Below, in pieces: positions 1 to 9,477 of a stretch of DNA of 64,000 bases (positions within the stretch are counted from its first letter, which is position 1; the number at the start of each line of letters is the position of its first letter). A program made the translations under genes and the position numbers. The notes beneath the pieces are model-generated. The model had not been told where the DNA came from and did no database searches. It saw only the letters and a program-made list of their open reading frames with translations. This DNA is from Purpureocillium takamizusanense (Eukaryota > Ascomycota > Sordariomycetes > Hypocreales > Ophiocordycipitaceae), in contig NC_063069.1 in NCBI RefSeq assembly GCF_022605165.1, positions 248,001-312,000 of the forward strand, written 5' to 3'.

Positions 1-470
1 ATATAAGGAGTAGGATGAGCGCAGGCACAACGTAGGACCTCATGGTCACGGATTGAGGCGACTGAGAATAAAATCATCCGCGATGGAATGAGAGACGAGT
101 GGACAAGTGCTCTCGTACGAGTCCCATCCTTTCAATCGCTTCTTCAATGCTTATTTTCATCGTCCTGAGCTTGTCTGGTATCAATGATCACCGCGGCAGT
201 CAAAGACACCACAACATGAACCACCCTCGCGGCCCATCTCCGAATCCCCACACCAGCGCCCTGGTCTGTCCGGTACGCAGCCTCGGCCGGCAGCCACCAC
301 CGCCGAGGGGGTGCGAGAAGTCACGGCACCCCCTGAGGCAACACCTGCGGGCAGTGTCTAGGGCACGTAGAAGGTTGGTAGGATGCACACTGTGGGTCAG
401 GCCCGAAGCCACTGGTCGGTTACCCCCAATGGCTGGCCAACGGGAACACGACGTCCATTCGACCTACATC

Positions 471-640
471 CCCCCCTCTTTCCCGCTCTTCCCCCCTCTT
501 TTCCCTTCTTTTCTCTTGTTCTCCTTTCTTCACCACTCTTTTCCCTTCCATTCCACCCTTGCCCCCCTTCTTTTGCCCTCTTTTGCCCTCTTTTCCCTTC
601 TTTACCTCTTTCCTCCCCTCTTTGCGTATCTTCTCGCCCG
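471..640. repeat. Pyrimidine-rich low-complexity tract
   Basis: About 170 bp almost purely C and T on the plus strand, built from CTTTTCCC/CCCTCTTTT-like units with very few purines. It lies about 65 bp upstream of the first likely start codon (704). Such tracts are common in fungal promoters and 5' UTRs and can form triplex DNA. The long open frames read through it are compositional artefacts, rich in Pro, Ser, Leu and Phe. Confidence 0.7.
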
Positions 641-703
641 CGGGTCCGTCGCCCCCACGTTTCGTTCCTGTTCTCGAGCATAGCTACTATAAGCATATCG
701 CCG

Positions 704-1801
704 ATGCCTCTGAAGCCGATGACTTCATCGGCTGTGGCCGCAAGACTATTAGCATTGTCCACAGCAATTGATCATCGAGCGGGAAGCCTGAAAAGTGCCG
801 AGGAAAATCGGCTCAAGAATGCCTTCCGCCTTCTGGCGTTGCCAAACGCTGGCAAGGCCGAACCGTACCGAAGCTTTCTTCATCAAGTCCAGAAAAAGAT
901 TGGCGACTTTGCAGTCGTACTAGTCGCGGCTTCTGGCCCGACTGTAATAATGGCCTTGAAGGAGCACGAACGCGACGAATTACTCGGCCAGCTATTCGAA
1001 CAACAAAGCAAAATTGCGAGGTCACATCTACAGGGTATATGGACAACATATGCTGAGAAATGTAAGATCACGGATGACCAGATGTACGTGACTTGTTGCT
1101 AAGTAAGAACAGATCTGCGCCGGACTGGCCATGCCTCGATTCTGTACACGGTTGACCTCACGTCTTTCTTGATGAAATACAAGGACATATATCCGTCTGT
1201 CCGTGTCAACCTAGGACTGGAAGAAAACGATCATCCGTCGATAGAGCTTTCGAATGAGATGCTGCAGGAGCTCATCATCCATACGCGAGAGATCAATGAC
1301 CGAAGGGAAGCGATGGGTTCAGGACACCGTTCGAGGCCTAACGTACAACACAGTGGGACACCCATATAGCATGCAAGACTGGTCCGTCAAGATGTCTGCG
1401 AACTCGAATCCCAGCCGCTGCGGTCCGGTATAGACAATCTTTGTCTCATTCTCTCCCCCGGATATCTGCACTTTCCCAACGCCGCTCCCACAATCTATCA
1501 CGACGCCGCAGGCTTCGGGGAAACGTTTAAAAGGGAGGTTCTCGTATGCGGTTGTTTCTTGGTCGTCGAGTTCAACGTCAACCCTTCCACTTATCTGGAC
1601 AAAGGAATATCAGCACATGTGCGATCAATCAAATACGGGGCGTGTGTCACCATTCGTTGCGCCTCGTCCCTCAGTGCTTTCTTTGCACTATCGCTCCTTG
1701 ACATTGTCGGCCAACACCCGATGCCGTCGATATGTGATGCACAGAGTAGCAGCGTGTGCTACAAGTTATGGTTTGTTTGGAAGAAAAGGAGCCCAGTTTG
1801 A
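704..1801 (+). pseudogene. Hypothetical fungal gene, interrupted by TAG
   Basis: No family recognised. The first part (ATG at 704 to about 1078) encodes a soluble, helix-rich protein with a segment AVVLVAASGPTV near its middle. A second coding block starts near 1112 and stays open to 1801 apart from one TAG at 1367-1369. The link between the blocks would need an intron of only about 24 nt (donor GTACGT at 1082), too short to splice normally, so the gene may be decayed. The first block resembles the gene at 3985-4720 in order and spacing: a LL-A...-motif, then L-x2-V-x-K/E, then AVVLVAA versus YVVLCAA, then K/E-rich helices and a TY-x2-K end. I read the two as distant paralogues. The TAG can be explained as CAG to TAG. 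The 5' end is uncertain because of the pyrimidine tract upstream. Confidence 0.45.
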
Positions 1802-3984
1802 CCGGCGAAGGGAACAGCGACAAAAGGCTCGTGACGATGCGGGGGACCGAGGTTGTGATGCGTGTACTACCACCCAGTCCTGGTGGAGCGCTCAGTGGCA
1901 ATAAATGCTGAGCTGACCATTGTGGTTCGTTACGATGGAGCCTATACGTAAAGGCTGCGAGTTGCAACGTTGACTTCCTTAGGCGAAAACGTGAGAATGC
2001 CCGACGATTAATCACGCGGAACAAGAACATTCAATCGCCAGCCCCGCGGTTGGGCTTTTGCCTGGTCACGTGACATCAGGACCCGCAGTCTCTGGCGTGA
2101 TCACATGGTGAAGAAAAACATCGAGAATAAAGCCACATGCCCACTCCACACATCACGAGGATCAAGCCCAAACACCCAACAACAGAACATACCGCTACGG
2201 ATAGGTTATCGGCTTCCCCTATTACCCGTTTCGCGGAACGGATTGGAGATCTTTCGAAGCACGACAATGCCTTTGGAACTTTGGAGCAGAGGCTCTCGCT
2301 CTTGCTCAGTAATCCGACAATCGAACCCGAGTGGAGTATTGTACTGCGTGACGGTTGGTCGTGGGCTACGGCCTTGGGCAGAGCAGCGGTTGCCAGACGA
2401 GAAACATAATGCCGTATGGTAACCCAGCACTAGCGAATACGAATTTTTGAAACAACAGCGGCAAAACGACCGAAAAATGCCTGCTCATGGCCACAATGGC
2501 CTCCACAAATCGCAATGCTACCCCCAGCACTTTGTGGACCCCTGTGGAGGCCCAGGTATGGCCATGGAGTAGACTTGGATCGCGAAACATTGGGAGCACG
2601 CCACTTTATGACCACGCCAATAATACCTGTCTCGAGGCGGCGAGCCACATGTCAGCTCCACGCAGCACGACATATCCCAAACGCCCAACATCAAACACTA
2701 CAGGCACAGACAGGTTATTAGCTTCATCAGTCATCTTGACAAAGTTTGCAATGTCCCACAACGACGAACTATTCGACAGAACGGCCTGAACGTCTCCCGT
2801 ACGAAGGACGCACCAGACGCCCGGCACGCTACGACCGGTGTTTAACAATACTACAGACCACAGACAGACTCGTCCACTGTCCCCCATCTGGCGGAGAAGG
2901 ATTGGTGCCCCTTCGACGCCTGACAATGTCTGCGGGCCTTTTCGTGCGGCAGCGGTCATGCTCGGTAATTGGACACTCGAACGAGTTGGAGTGTTGTGCT
3001 GCGTGAGGCACGACATGGGCCAAAGCCTCGAGAAGTGACGGTGGCCGATAGACAAGAAAACACAAAGCCACATAGGGACACAGCAGAAGGTAACGAGGAA
3101 ACACGGATATCATTTCATAGCACACGCATCCCGGGGGGGGGGCACGGTCCGACAACAGACAAACCGACTCAGGGGGAGACTGTAGGTACGCAGACCGCTG
3201 GCATAGTGCGTTGCACCGACGGAGCCGAAACAGAGGCGTAAGCAGAGGATTTCCAGGTGTTGACGATATCGAATGGCAGATTATAGTATGTGATCTAGTC
3301 GAGCAGGAGCACCCGGAGCCCTTTGCTATTGAGCTTGCCACGTAGCTTGCTGACAAGGAACTTGTCGTGTTCATTATTGAAGTGGGTGATGAGCCGACCG
3401 TCGGATGAGGCTCCCCCCCCCCCCCCTTTTTCCCCTCCCTCCCTCCGGCACGTCACTTGCATTAACAGCTTTGTTTGCAAGTACAGCCAAGAGAAGTACA
3501 ACCGCTGCCTCTTTAGTCCTCGAATGGTATTCTTCGGCCTCCGTAAGATTATTTGGGCTCACAACCCACCCATCCATTTTCTGACCTGGCTCCGGATCCA
3601 TGACATGCAGTATACACTCCTTGTTACCCATTGGTTGTGTCTTGAACTTGGAACAAGACTGTGCAAGTCCTGCACCCGCAGATCCGAGCACACCCCGACG
3701 ATATACTCTCCGACCAAAACCTCATTATTGGAGCAGGTCATGCCTTCAGAGGGTGGTTCAAGTTCTTGGCGAGTGGCTCTAGCACCAGGTATGATTGGCT
3801 GGCTGCAGCAACAGAGATGAGACTATTGTGGAGGGGCCAAATTTCGTCGAATTCTACCGAATTCGGTCATAATTAGCTAAATTCTGCCGAATTTTATCGC
3901 GTTCGGCTGAAATCGGCCGCGAGTGAAAAGAGACGCCCCGCACTCCTCAGCTAGTCGCAACAACCCCCTCTGCTCCAATCTCCA
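1802..3984. other. Gene-poor region with degenerate duplication
   Basis: No convincing gene. The stretch holds two diverged copies of one sequence (about 2100-2440 and 2640-3060), described under findings, plus G and C homopolymers near 3131 and 3413. It also has a 45-bp motif (3450-3494) that recurs at 9196-9239 and a short CCGAATT-type tandem array at 3838-3912. The open frames of up to 181 codons here overlap one another on both strands and are low-complexity or lack family features. Confidence 0.5.
3838..3912. repeat. Degenerate CCGAATT tandem array, copy 1
   Basis: An imperfect array of a roughly 10-11 bp unit with core CCGAATTCTG/CCGAATTTTA. It ends about 75 bp before the start codon at 3985. 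A matching array lies at 8711-8800. The units keep spacing better than sequence, as expected of old slippage or of a helically phased binding site. Nothing in the sequence identifies a binding protein. Confidence 0.6.
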
Positions 3985-4720
3985 ATGCACGCAACTGTCA
4001 TGCGCCGAACACAGCCAGACTCGGTCGAGGCGGCGGTGGACAGGCTCAGGGAGGAGTCTCGCACTATCCAAAATCGTGGAGGATTGACGAGCCGACAGGT
4101 AGAGAGAGTGGACGATGCCTTCGCTCTTCTCGCAAGCGGCGAGCCTCCGCCTGGGTCCACAGGTGCAGCGAACCGATCAAAATATTTGAAGGTCTTGAAA
4201 CGTGTTGAGGAGATCAACGGACTGGCATACGTGGTTTTATGCGCCGCGGGTCTCGGTAGGTCTACCATCGCGTGCATGAAAGAGAGCATGCGTGTCGGCT
4301 TGCCTATCGAGATGAAAAAGCAGAAGGACGATCTTGATCAACCTGCCCTCGAGAAGATTGCCTCCACCTACACGACGAAACGTAAGTTCCTGTGTTCTCC
4401 TTGTTCAACCTAACTCGCACACTCATCGGTCATTCCACTTAGAGCACTCAGAAGTCTCCTCGTTCGGTCACAATGCACTCTCCATGGCTGGCGAAGCATT
4501 GGAGCCAGATTATGGGCTTGCGCTGACTACAACGTCACAATACACCGGTGATGCTTATGAACTTACGTGGGACGATGCGCGGATGATTGCAAAGTCTGGG
4601 CAAGATGTTGGCAAGGTGTATCTGATTGATACATACGCAGAGACGGCTCATTCATTCGTCATAATGCCTGTATCTCTCGAAATGACGAACCATTTTGCAA
4701 TGCGACGGGCAAGAGTATAG
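3985..4720 (+). CDS. Hypothetical protein, two exons
   Basis: Exons 3985-4381 and 4443-4720 join in phase (donor GTAAGT, acceptor TTAG) to give 224 aa. No known family recognised. The N-terminal half is charged and helical, with a hydrophobic stretch LAYVVLCAAGLGRS. The C-terminal half contains a TWDDARMIAKSG segment followed by a likely beta-rich end. No signal peptide or membrane segment. It resembles the first block of the broken gene at 704-1801, so the window may hold two members of a small lineage-specific family. A degenerate tandem array sits just upstream in the promoter. Start choice: first ATG after that array, in a frame that splices cleanly. Confidence 0.6.
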
Positions 4721-4727
4721 ACAGTTC

Positions 4728-5124
4728 TTATTTCCTTTCGGCGGCACGAATATAACCAACCGTCAGAGATCCCGATGCCCTGAACCACCAGCTGCTAGTC
4801 CAGGGCACGACTATCAGATACCCAGCATCCTCCGTCGCCACAGCGCCAATGTAGTTATCGTCCTTCTCCTCGAAAATACGAATGGCGCCCTTGTCCTTTG
4901 GCATATCAACAACGATAAAAAGTGTGCTCTCGGGTGGGACTATTCGTGTCCCCTTCGGGGGAGTGGTCCCGTCGATCGCGCAATCGCCGCATTGCATCTG
5001 CGTCAACTCAGCATAATGTCTTCTAAGAACAGAGGCCTCGTGGGTGCGCTACATCGTCCTTTAAACGTTGCAACAGCTCGGTCTCGGACATCCGTTTGAG
5101 CTTTATCTTCGTAAACTCGGTCAT
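4728..5124 (-). pseudogene. Small hypothetical gene with apparent frameshift
   Basis: From an ATG at 5124 one frame encodes a charged N-terminus (MTEFTKIKLKRMSETELLQR...). Near 5047-5050 the sensible reading moves to another frame, which then runs to a stop at 4728 and ends ...SLTVGYIRAAERK. The combined product would be about 130 aa with an alternating hydrophobic, beta-rich C-terminal half. No GT-AG intron fits the shift, so a 1-nt indel or a sequencing error is the simplest explanation. It is convergent with the gene ending at 4720, only 7 bp away. Family unknown. A signal-peptide-like alternative start (5218, another frame) is less convincing. Confidence 0.4.
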
Positions 5125-5958
5125 TGTGGTCGGACCATGAGGCCGTGGGGATAGCTTGGCTTGCGAAGGTATGCAATACAGCCCCTATCAAGATTAGTCC
5201 ACACTCCAACCTGCGCACATGATTGCGACCTACCTGCAGGTCGGCTACGCAGAAAGCGACTCCTGACGGTGATGGATCGAGGGTAGCAAAGCGTTCGGAA
5301 AGTCGAATCGATGGCTTGTGCCCATGGTCAAGAATGTTCTGACTGGGGTGGGGTGGACAAGGCGGGGCTTCTTAGGCACTCAAGTACATCGTCAGGTGTA
5401 TCGCTGCCCAAAGAAAAGCTTCGCCAGTGAAGTAGACGTCTTGACGCGTCTAGTGAAATGGGTGCTAGGGGAATAGACTTGGTTTTGACACCGCTGAAGA
5501 CAGAACAAAGGCATGTTCATGCCAGCATCGGTGCTGCAGTTTGTTGCGAAAAATTGCGCGCATGGGCGCGACTTGAGCGAAGAACGCGGGCAGACGAGTC
5601 ACGTGCGCAGGCACACATGTTGCTGGCTTTTGCTCTTGTCGTGCACCCAAACAATGAATAGAGCTGATGAGTCAGCATAGCCCCACTAGTAGGGCGCATC
5701 AGGTGTCACACACTAGGGAGGAAAACCGTGGGCAAAGGAATGCTTGGATCTGCTATCTGATACTGGCATGAAACTGCTGTTATACCTGTGCCATTGACAT
5801 GACTCACTGTAGGCAACAGCGTCGTGCCTGCAGGCAGCACTTGTGCAGTCTGAGCCATACCCGCTTGTTGGCCTTGACACCTGAGGCTCGTTCTTGCAAC
5901 ACGGAGTGAAACGCTGGGTAGGTAAGGATATAAATGAATCCATTTTTAGCTGGTAAAT
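5125..5958. other. Intergenic, no supported gene
   Basis: Short open frames only, all shadowed on the other strand. No repeats, RNA gene or transposon ends seen. Confidence 0.5.
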
Positions 5959-6639
5959 TTAGCAAGCAGTGCTCCTGAAGTTGACGGCATTCAACGCCGC
6001 CGAGAGATTCGGTCTGCGAAGGGCCTCGTGCTGCATGGGAATAGCGTATCCCGACTCCCACCTCCGAGTGCTCATCTCCGCCTTGTGACGCCCCTTCATT
6101 ATTCCCACCAGCTCTTCAACCTGCACGGCCACCCCGTCTTTGATCTCGGCCTCGTCAACTGGCTGATATATCGTGGCCTCCTCAAAATCCACAAGCCGAA
6201 ATCGACTATCGGCACAATGAAGTACGTTCAAAACAGTGATGTCCTCATGCACTACACCAGCCTGTCGAATCGCCGTCAAGAGTTCTGTGAGTTTTTCCCG
6301 CAATGCATTTTCGTCTTTCGCAAGTGAAGGGTTGTCGTGCATCATGGTACCTCCGAGGTCAGACAGCACAAGGGCCTCCTCACCGTCGATTCTGGCGAGG
6401 CCGTGGTACTGTGGTACAAAACCGCCATCCTGAAGCCCTTTTTCATTCTTGTAGAATGTCTGTTCAGTCTGAAACAATTCAGGCCTGTCGCCTTGCTTCT
6501 TGAGAATGATCTGGTCAGGTAAGCCGTGGATTGTCTCTCCAGCGAGGCTCAGCCGAATGATGTTGCTGTATGTGTGGTTTGGAAGATGAATGGGGCCGCC
6601 CCAGCCATGGAGTGTTTGCGAATTCCATTCGAACTTCAA
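5959..6639 (-). CDS. Atypical protein-kinase-like protein (5' end unclear)
   Basis: The 226-residue open frame carries the core kinase signatures: a beta-3-like lysine in IILKKQ, a candidate alpha-C glutamate in TEQTFYKNEKG, a catalytic loop HEDITVLNVL (H-x-D-x4-N form) and a metal-binding DFEEA in place of DFG. No glycine-rich loop is visible. The C-lobe is short, as in small phosphotransferase-like kinases that fungi carry in large numbers (inference). The frame has no internal ATG near its start. An in-frame TAG lies just upstream and an acceptor-like CCTAG at 6655-6651 suggests a missing first exon, so the true N-terminus is unknown. It is 221 bp downstream of, and co-oriented with, the nuclease-like gene at 6861-7899. 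Substrate unknown. Confidence 0.6.
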   Translation of the reverse strand: MKFEWNSQTLHGWGGPIHLPNHTYSNIIRLSLAGETIHGLPDQIILKKQGDRPELFQTEQTFYKNEKGLQDGGFVPQYHGLARIDGEEALVLSDLGGTMMHDNPSLAKDENALREKLTELLTAIRQAGVVHEDITVLNVLHCADSRFRLVDFEEATIYQPVDEAEIKDGVAVQVEELVGIMKGRHKAEMSTRRWESGYAIPMQHEALRRPNLSAALNAVNFRSTAC

Positions 6640-6860
6640 ATATTGCTAGGCCCCTTTAACATTGTTTCACCACAGGACTCCAGGTGCAGCCTACCTCACT
6701 AGCCATCACGAACAGTTAGCTAGATCAGACGAAAGATGAGAGCGAAGTTGCATGCGGACGTCAGAACGTCCACAAGCTGTTTCGCCAATTTAAATAGCAG
6801 CAGGTCACGTGTGAGGTGTCTCATTGCGTGTCTTGGCTGACAGTGTGAAAAGCCAGCTGA

Positions 6861-7899
6861 TCAGCTATTTGCACGGAGTACCTCTGTATCTCTCAACGGT
6901 CTAGAATCTGTTACGGTTCGCCCTTCCTCGTCGATGTACCACACTCCATCGCGTTTCCACAACAAATTGCCATTCTCGTCCGCGTCCCGCTCGTATCCCT
7001 CTGGGTGTTCTTTGTGCTTCTTCCCGTCCGCATGCCACCAAAACGGCGCCCCGTCGAACCAACGGCGCTCACAGGATGTCTCGGAACCTACTATCGGAGG
7101 CGGCAGATTTTCGCACTGCAAGCGACGAAGGCCTTGCACCAGTAACCTGTAGAGCGCATCTCGGAGGGGATACCCGGCGTCTGTGTTGTGCATTTCACGG
7201 CGAGGGAACACCCAGTAGTCGACCTCGCATATCGCCAGATCTTTCAATTTCCTCGCTCGAAATTGCAGTAGTATGAGCCATTTGTGGTCGAAGCAAAAAA
7301 CGTGAGGACACTCATACGCTACCGCATACCTAAGACCTTAGCTGGGGTGCTTACAGTATGGAATGTAATGAAGATCAGACATACCCTCGTAGTTCGCGGG
7401 TGAGTTTGTTCTGGCTTGGAAGTTTGTCGAAGTCCGAGGTGTACCACGCTCGAGCGTCGATGAGGTTTCGTTTATATTCCCCTATTGCAATGCGACGACC
7501 GTCCCACTCAAAAGCGCAATCGACGATCACGCCGTTCTGTGAACCAAAGGAGCGATAAATGATGCCCGGAAAGTTGACAAATTTTGACAAGACGGGGGAT
7601 ACAATCTCGACAAGGAAGTATCCAGCGCCATCTTCTTCACTGTCCAACACCCACCGACGCATGTTGTTGGTTCGTAAGGATACTTCCTGTCGCCGGATGG
7701 TATCGTCACTAAGCGCAGGGACGAAGAAAGACCAGTCAGGGACCAAGATGCCGCTGGCGTCCATGATGGTGTGCAATCGTGACGGGTCGGCCTTGATAGG
7801 GGCGTAGTCCCGAGCCCATCTCTTGTCAGTGGATGATCGATTCTCCAAGTTGTACACGGCATTGTAAGGATGTTCCTCGAGAATGTCAATATAAGACAT
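6861..7899 (-). CDS. PD-(D/E)XK nuclease-like fungal protein, two exons
   Basis: Exon 1 7899-7385 and exon 2 7329-6861 join across a 55-bp intron (donor GTATGT, acceptor CTTAG) in phase, giving 327 aa. Residues about 120-155 contain VDCAFEWDGRRIAIGEYKRN. The order acidic residue, strand, then E-x-K matches the core of PD-(D/E)XK (restriction-endonuclease-like) folds. The second half has an amphipathic region and a Trp/Asp-rich tail (PFWWHADGKK..., GVWYIDEEGR). No signal peptide. Nuclease activity is inference from the motif only. Fungi and oomycetes use restriction-like and kinase-like domains in Crinkler-type effector and conflict proteins, and a kinase-like gene follows on the same strand here. 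No Crinkler N-terminal motif was recognised. Confidence 0.6.
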
Positions 7900-8710
7900 G
7901 GCTGTTGGTATGTAAAAGCCTGAGAAGATAAGAGGTACGGAGGTTCAAGATACAGAGCCGGCACAGGACAAAGATATCATCTCTTTGAACGGGTTTTGGA
8001 GCCGAGAAGCTTTCTTTATAGCTCATCAACGGGAACCATGGTAATGAGACTGGCGTGCTCAGCCCGAGGACAACGGATTCCTGAGTTAAGCTTGTGGACG
8101 CCTGCATTAAGTCGAGAGCGTATTACACATAATGGTCTGTTAACGGTCAACAGCATTCTTGGCTCAGTCGGTTCACGGTTGTCAGGTACATTTACAAGGC
8201 CACAACTCGATGACGTTGCGCGCTAAATTCTGTCGATACCGAGTTCATCATGAGTGCATGTGGTAGGCCGTGATTGCGGTCGTTCCATGCAGGCCGAATT
8301 ACACGCCCGAGCCCGCGCCAAGCGGCGGGCGAGGGGGTTGTAGCCTAGATCAGAGCCGCTCTGCCCGCCGACGAAACGCGGGACATCGGATGTCCTTTCA
8401 GCCTGGAAGGTCTTACCAGGCGCACATAGCTGGCTTACCCATATTGACAAGGGCCCGTCCGTTGCCACACGCGGTAGGTTCAGAGGGCACCCGCACGCTT
8501 CCCAAGCTCTCGCACTCCAGCTGTTGAGCCTTCAATGCGCCACCTCCGAGACTGTCGCTTTTCGGACATCACGGTGACTTGCGCCGTTTCACAAGCGCCA
8601 ACTGATAATCAATCGAATGGGTTGTTGATTGGGTTGAAACGTGCGCGTGCGCACATCCTAGTCTCTGTTCACTGGCTGCCGATTTTAACCGAACCAGGTA
8701 AGAATCGGCA

Positions 8711-8800
8711 GAGTCTTGTCGATTACGAGCGAATTTTGCCAAATTCTGCCGAATGCTGCCGAATTCTACCAAATTCAACCGAAAATGGCCGAATTCGACC
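8711..8800. repeat. Degenerate CCGAATT tandem array, copy 2
   Basis: About eight imperfect units of CCGAATTYTR/CCAAATTCNR spaced roughly 10-11 bp apart, the same type as at 3838-3912. Read on the minus strand they give repeated EFG/IRQN peptides, which I take as a by-product of the repeat and not as a gene. Confidence 0.65.
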
Positions 8801-9195
8801 GCACACTTGAAAGGCCGCCGATCTTGCCGCAGCATGCCTTAAATCCTGCAGCCGAAGAAGACCCTTGATTGCACAGAGACTAACGTACGCTATGGAGGCT
8901 ATATCGACGGGAACTGACTTTGCTCCCTGCATTGACTCCCCGAATTATAAACAGGTCCCTCCGGTTTGTGGCACCTTCGATTACCACCCTAAGGTTCCCA
9001 ACACGTCTACTTCTTGTCAGCGTCTGATCACATACTCCGGCTTGTTCCAAGCCCCTCGGCCGTAGCCGTCCCAAGCCTTTCACAGCCAGCTCAGCCAACA
9101 AGAGTCTAGAACTCATACAGTATTATTCGAAGTATTTGTCTTGTCGCCAAAGCATTATTGACTGAATACTACATTACCACGCCCCCCGCCTGCCC

Positions 9196-9239
9196 GGCTC
9201 GCCACTTGCTCTAACAGCTTTATTTGCAAGTACAGCCAC
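9196..9239. repeat. Dispersed 45-bp repeat (second copy at 3450-3494)
   Basis: The two copies share CTTTRTTTGCAAGTACAGCC and match over about 45 bp with roughly six differences. Read on the minus strand both encode a peptide like AVLANKAV-x-AS, so this may be a remnant of a coding repeat. In this copy the match stops 2 bp before the GTGCAT flanking the hAT element. The element may therefore have inserted into, and cut, a longer copy. Confidence 0.55.
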
Positions 9240-9249
9240 GGTGCATGAT

Positions 9250-9273
9250 CCAGTGTGGATAACAGACCGACCG
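9250..9273 (+). repeat. hAT left terminal inverted repeat
   Basis: A 24-bp sequence beginning CCAGTGTGGATAACAGACCG, identical to the reverse complement of 12065-12088. Confidence 0.9.
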
Positions 9274-9477
9274 ATCCAGACCGACCCCTTCGGTCTGTCG
9301 GTCTGGGTTCGTCGAGGCTCCCGGTCTGTCGGTCTGGGTCCGTCTGGCTTCAGCAGCCCGGTCTGTCTTGGTCTAATAGTCCGATCCCGATGTTCTACCG
9401 TATTGCCGAAAGTGACTCACTACGTGATGCCGGGACAACCTGAAAGTAGCGCTCTCCCTAAACACGAGGATTCATTA

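Larger units (their letters stand above)
7900..9249. other. Intergenic region with repeats, no supported gene
   Basis: Contains the second CCGAATT-type array (8711-8800) and the second copy of a 45-bp repeat (9196-9239), which ends just before the left end of the hAT element. Open frames here are short and mutually overlapping. Confidence 0.5.

Noticed and set aside
2829..3374. 181-codon minus open frame
   Set aside because: Low-complexity, overlaps other long frames and crosses homopolymers; no family features.
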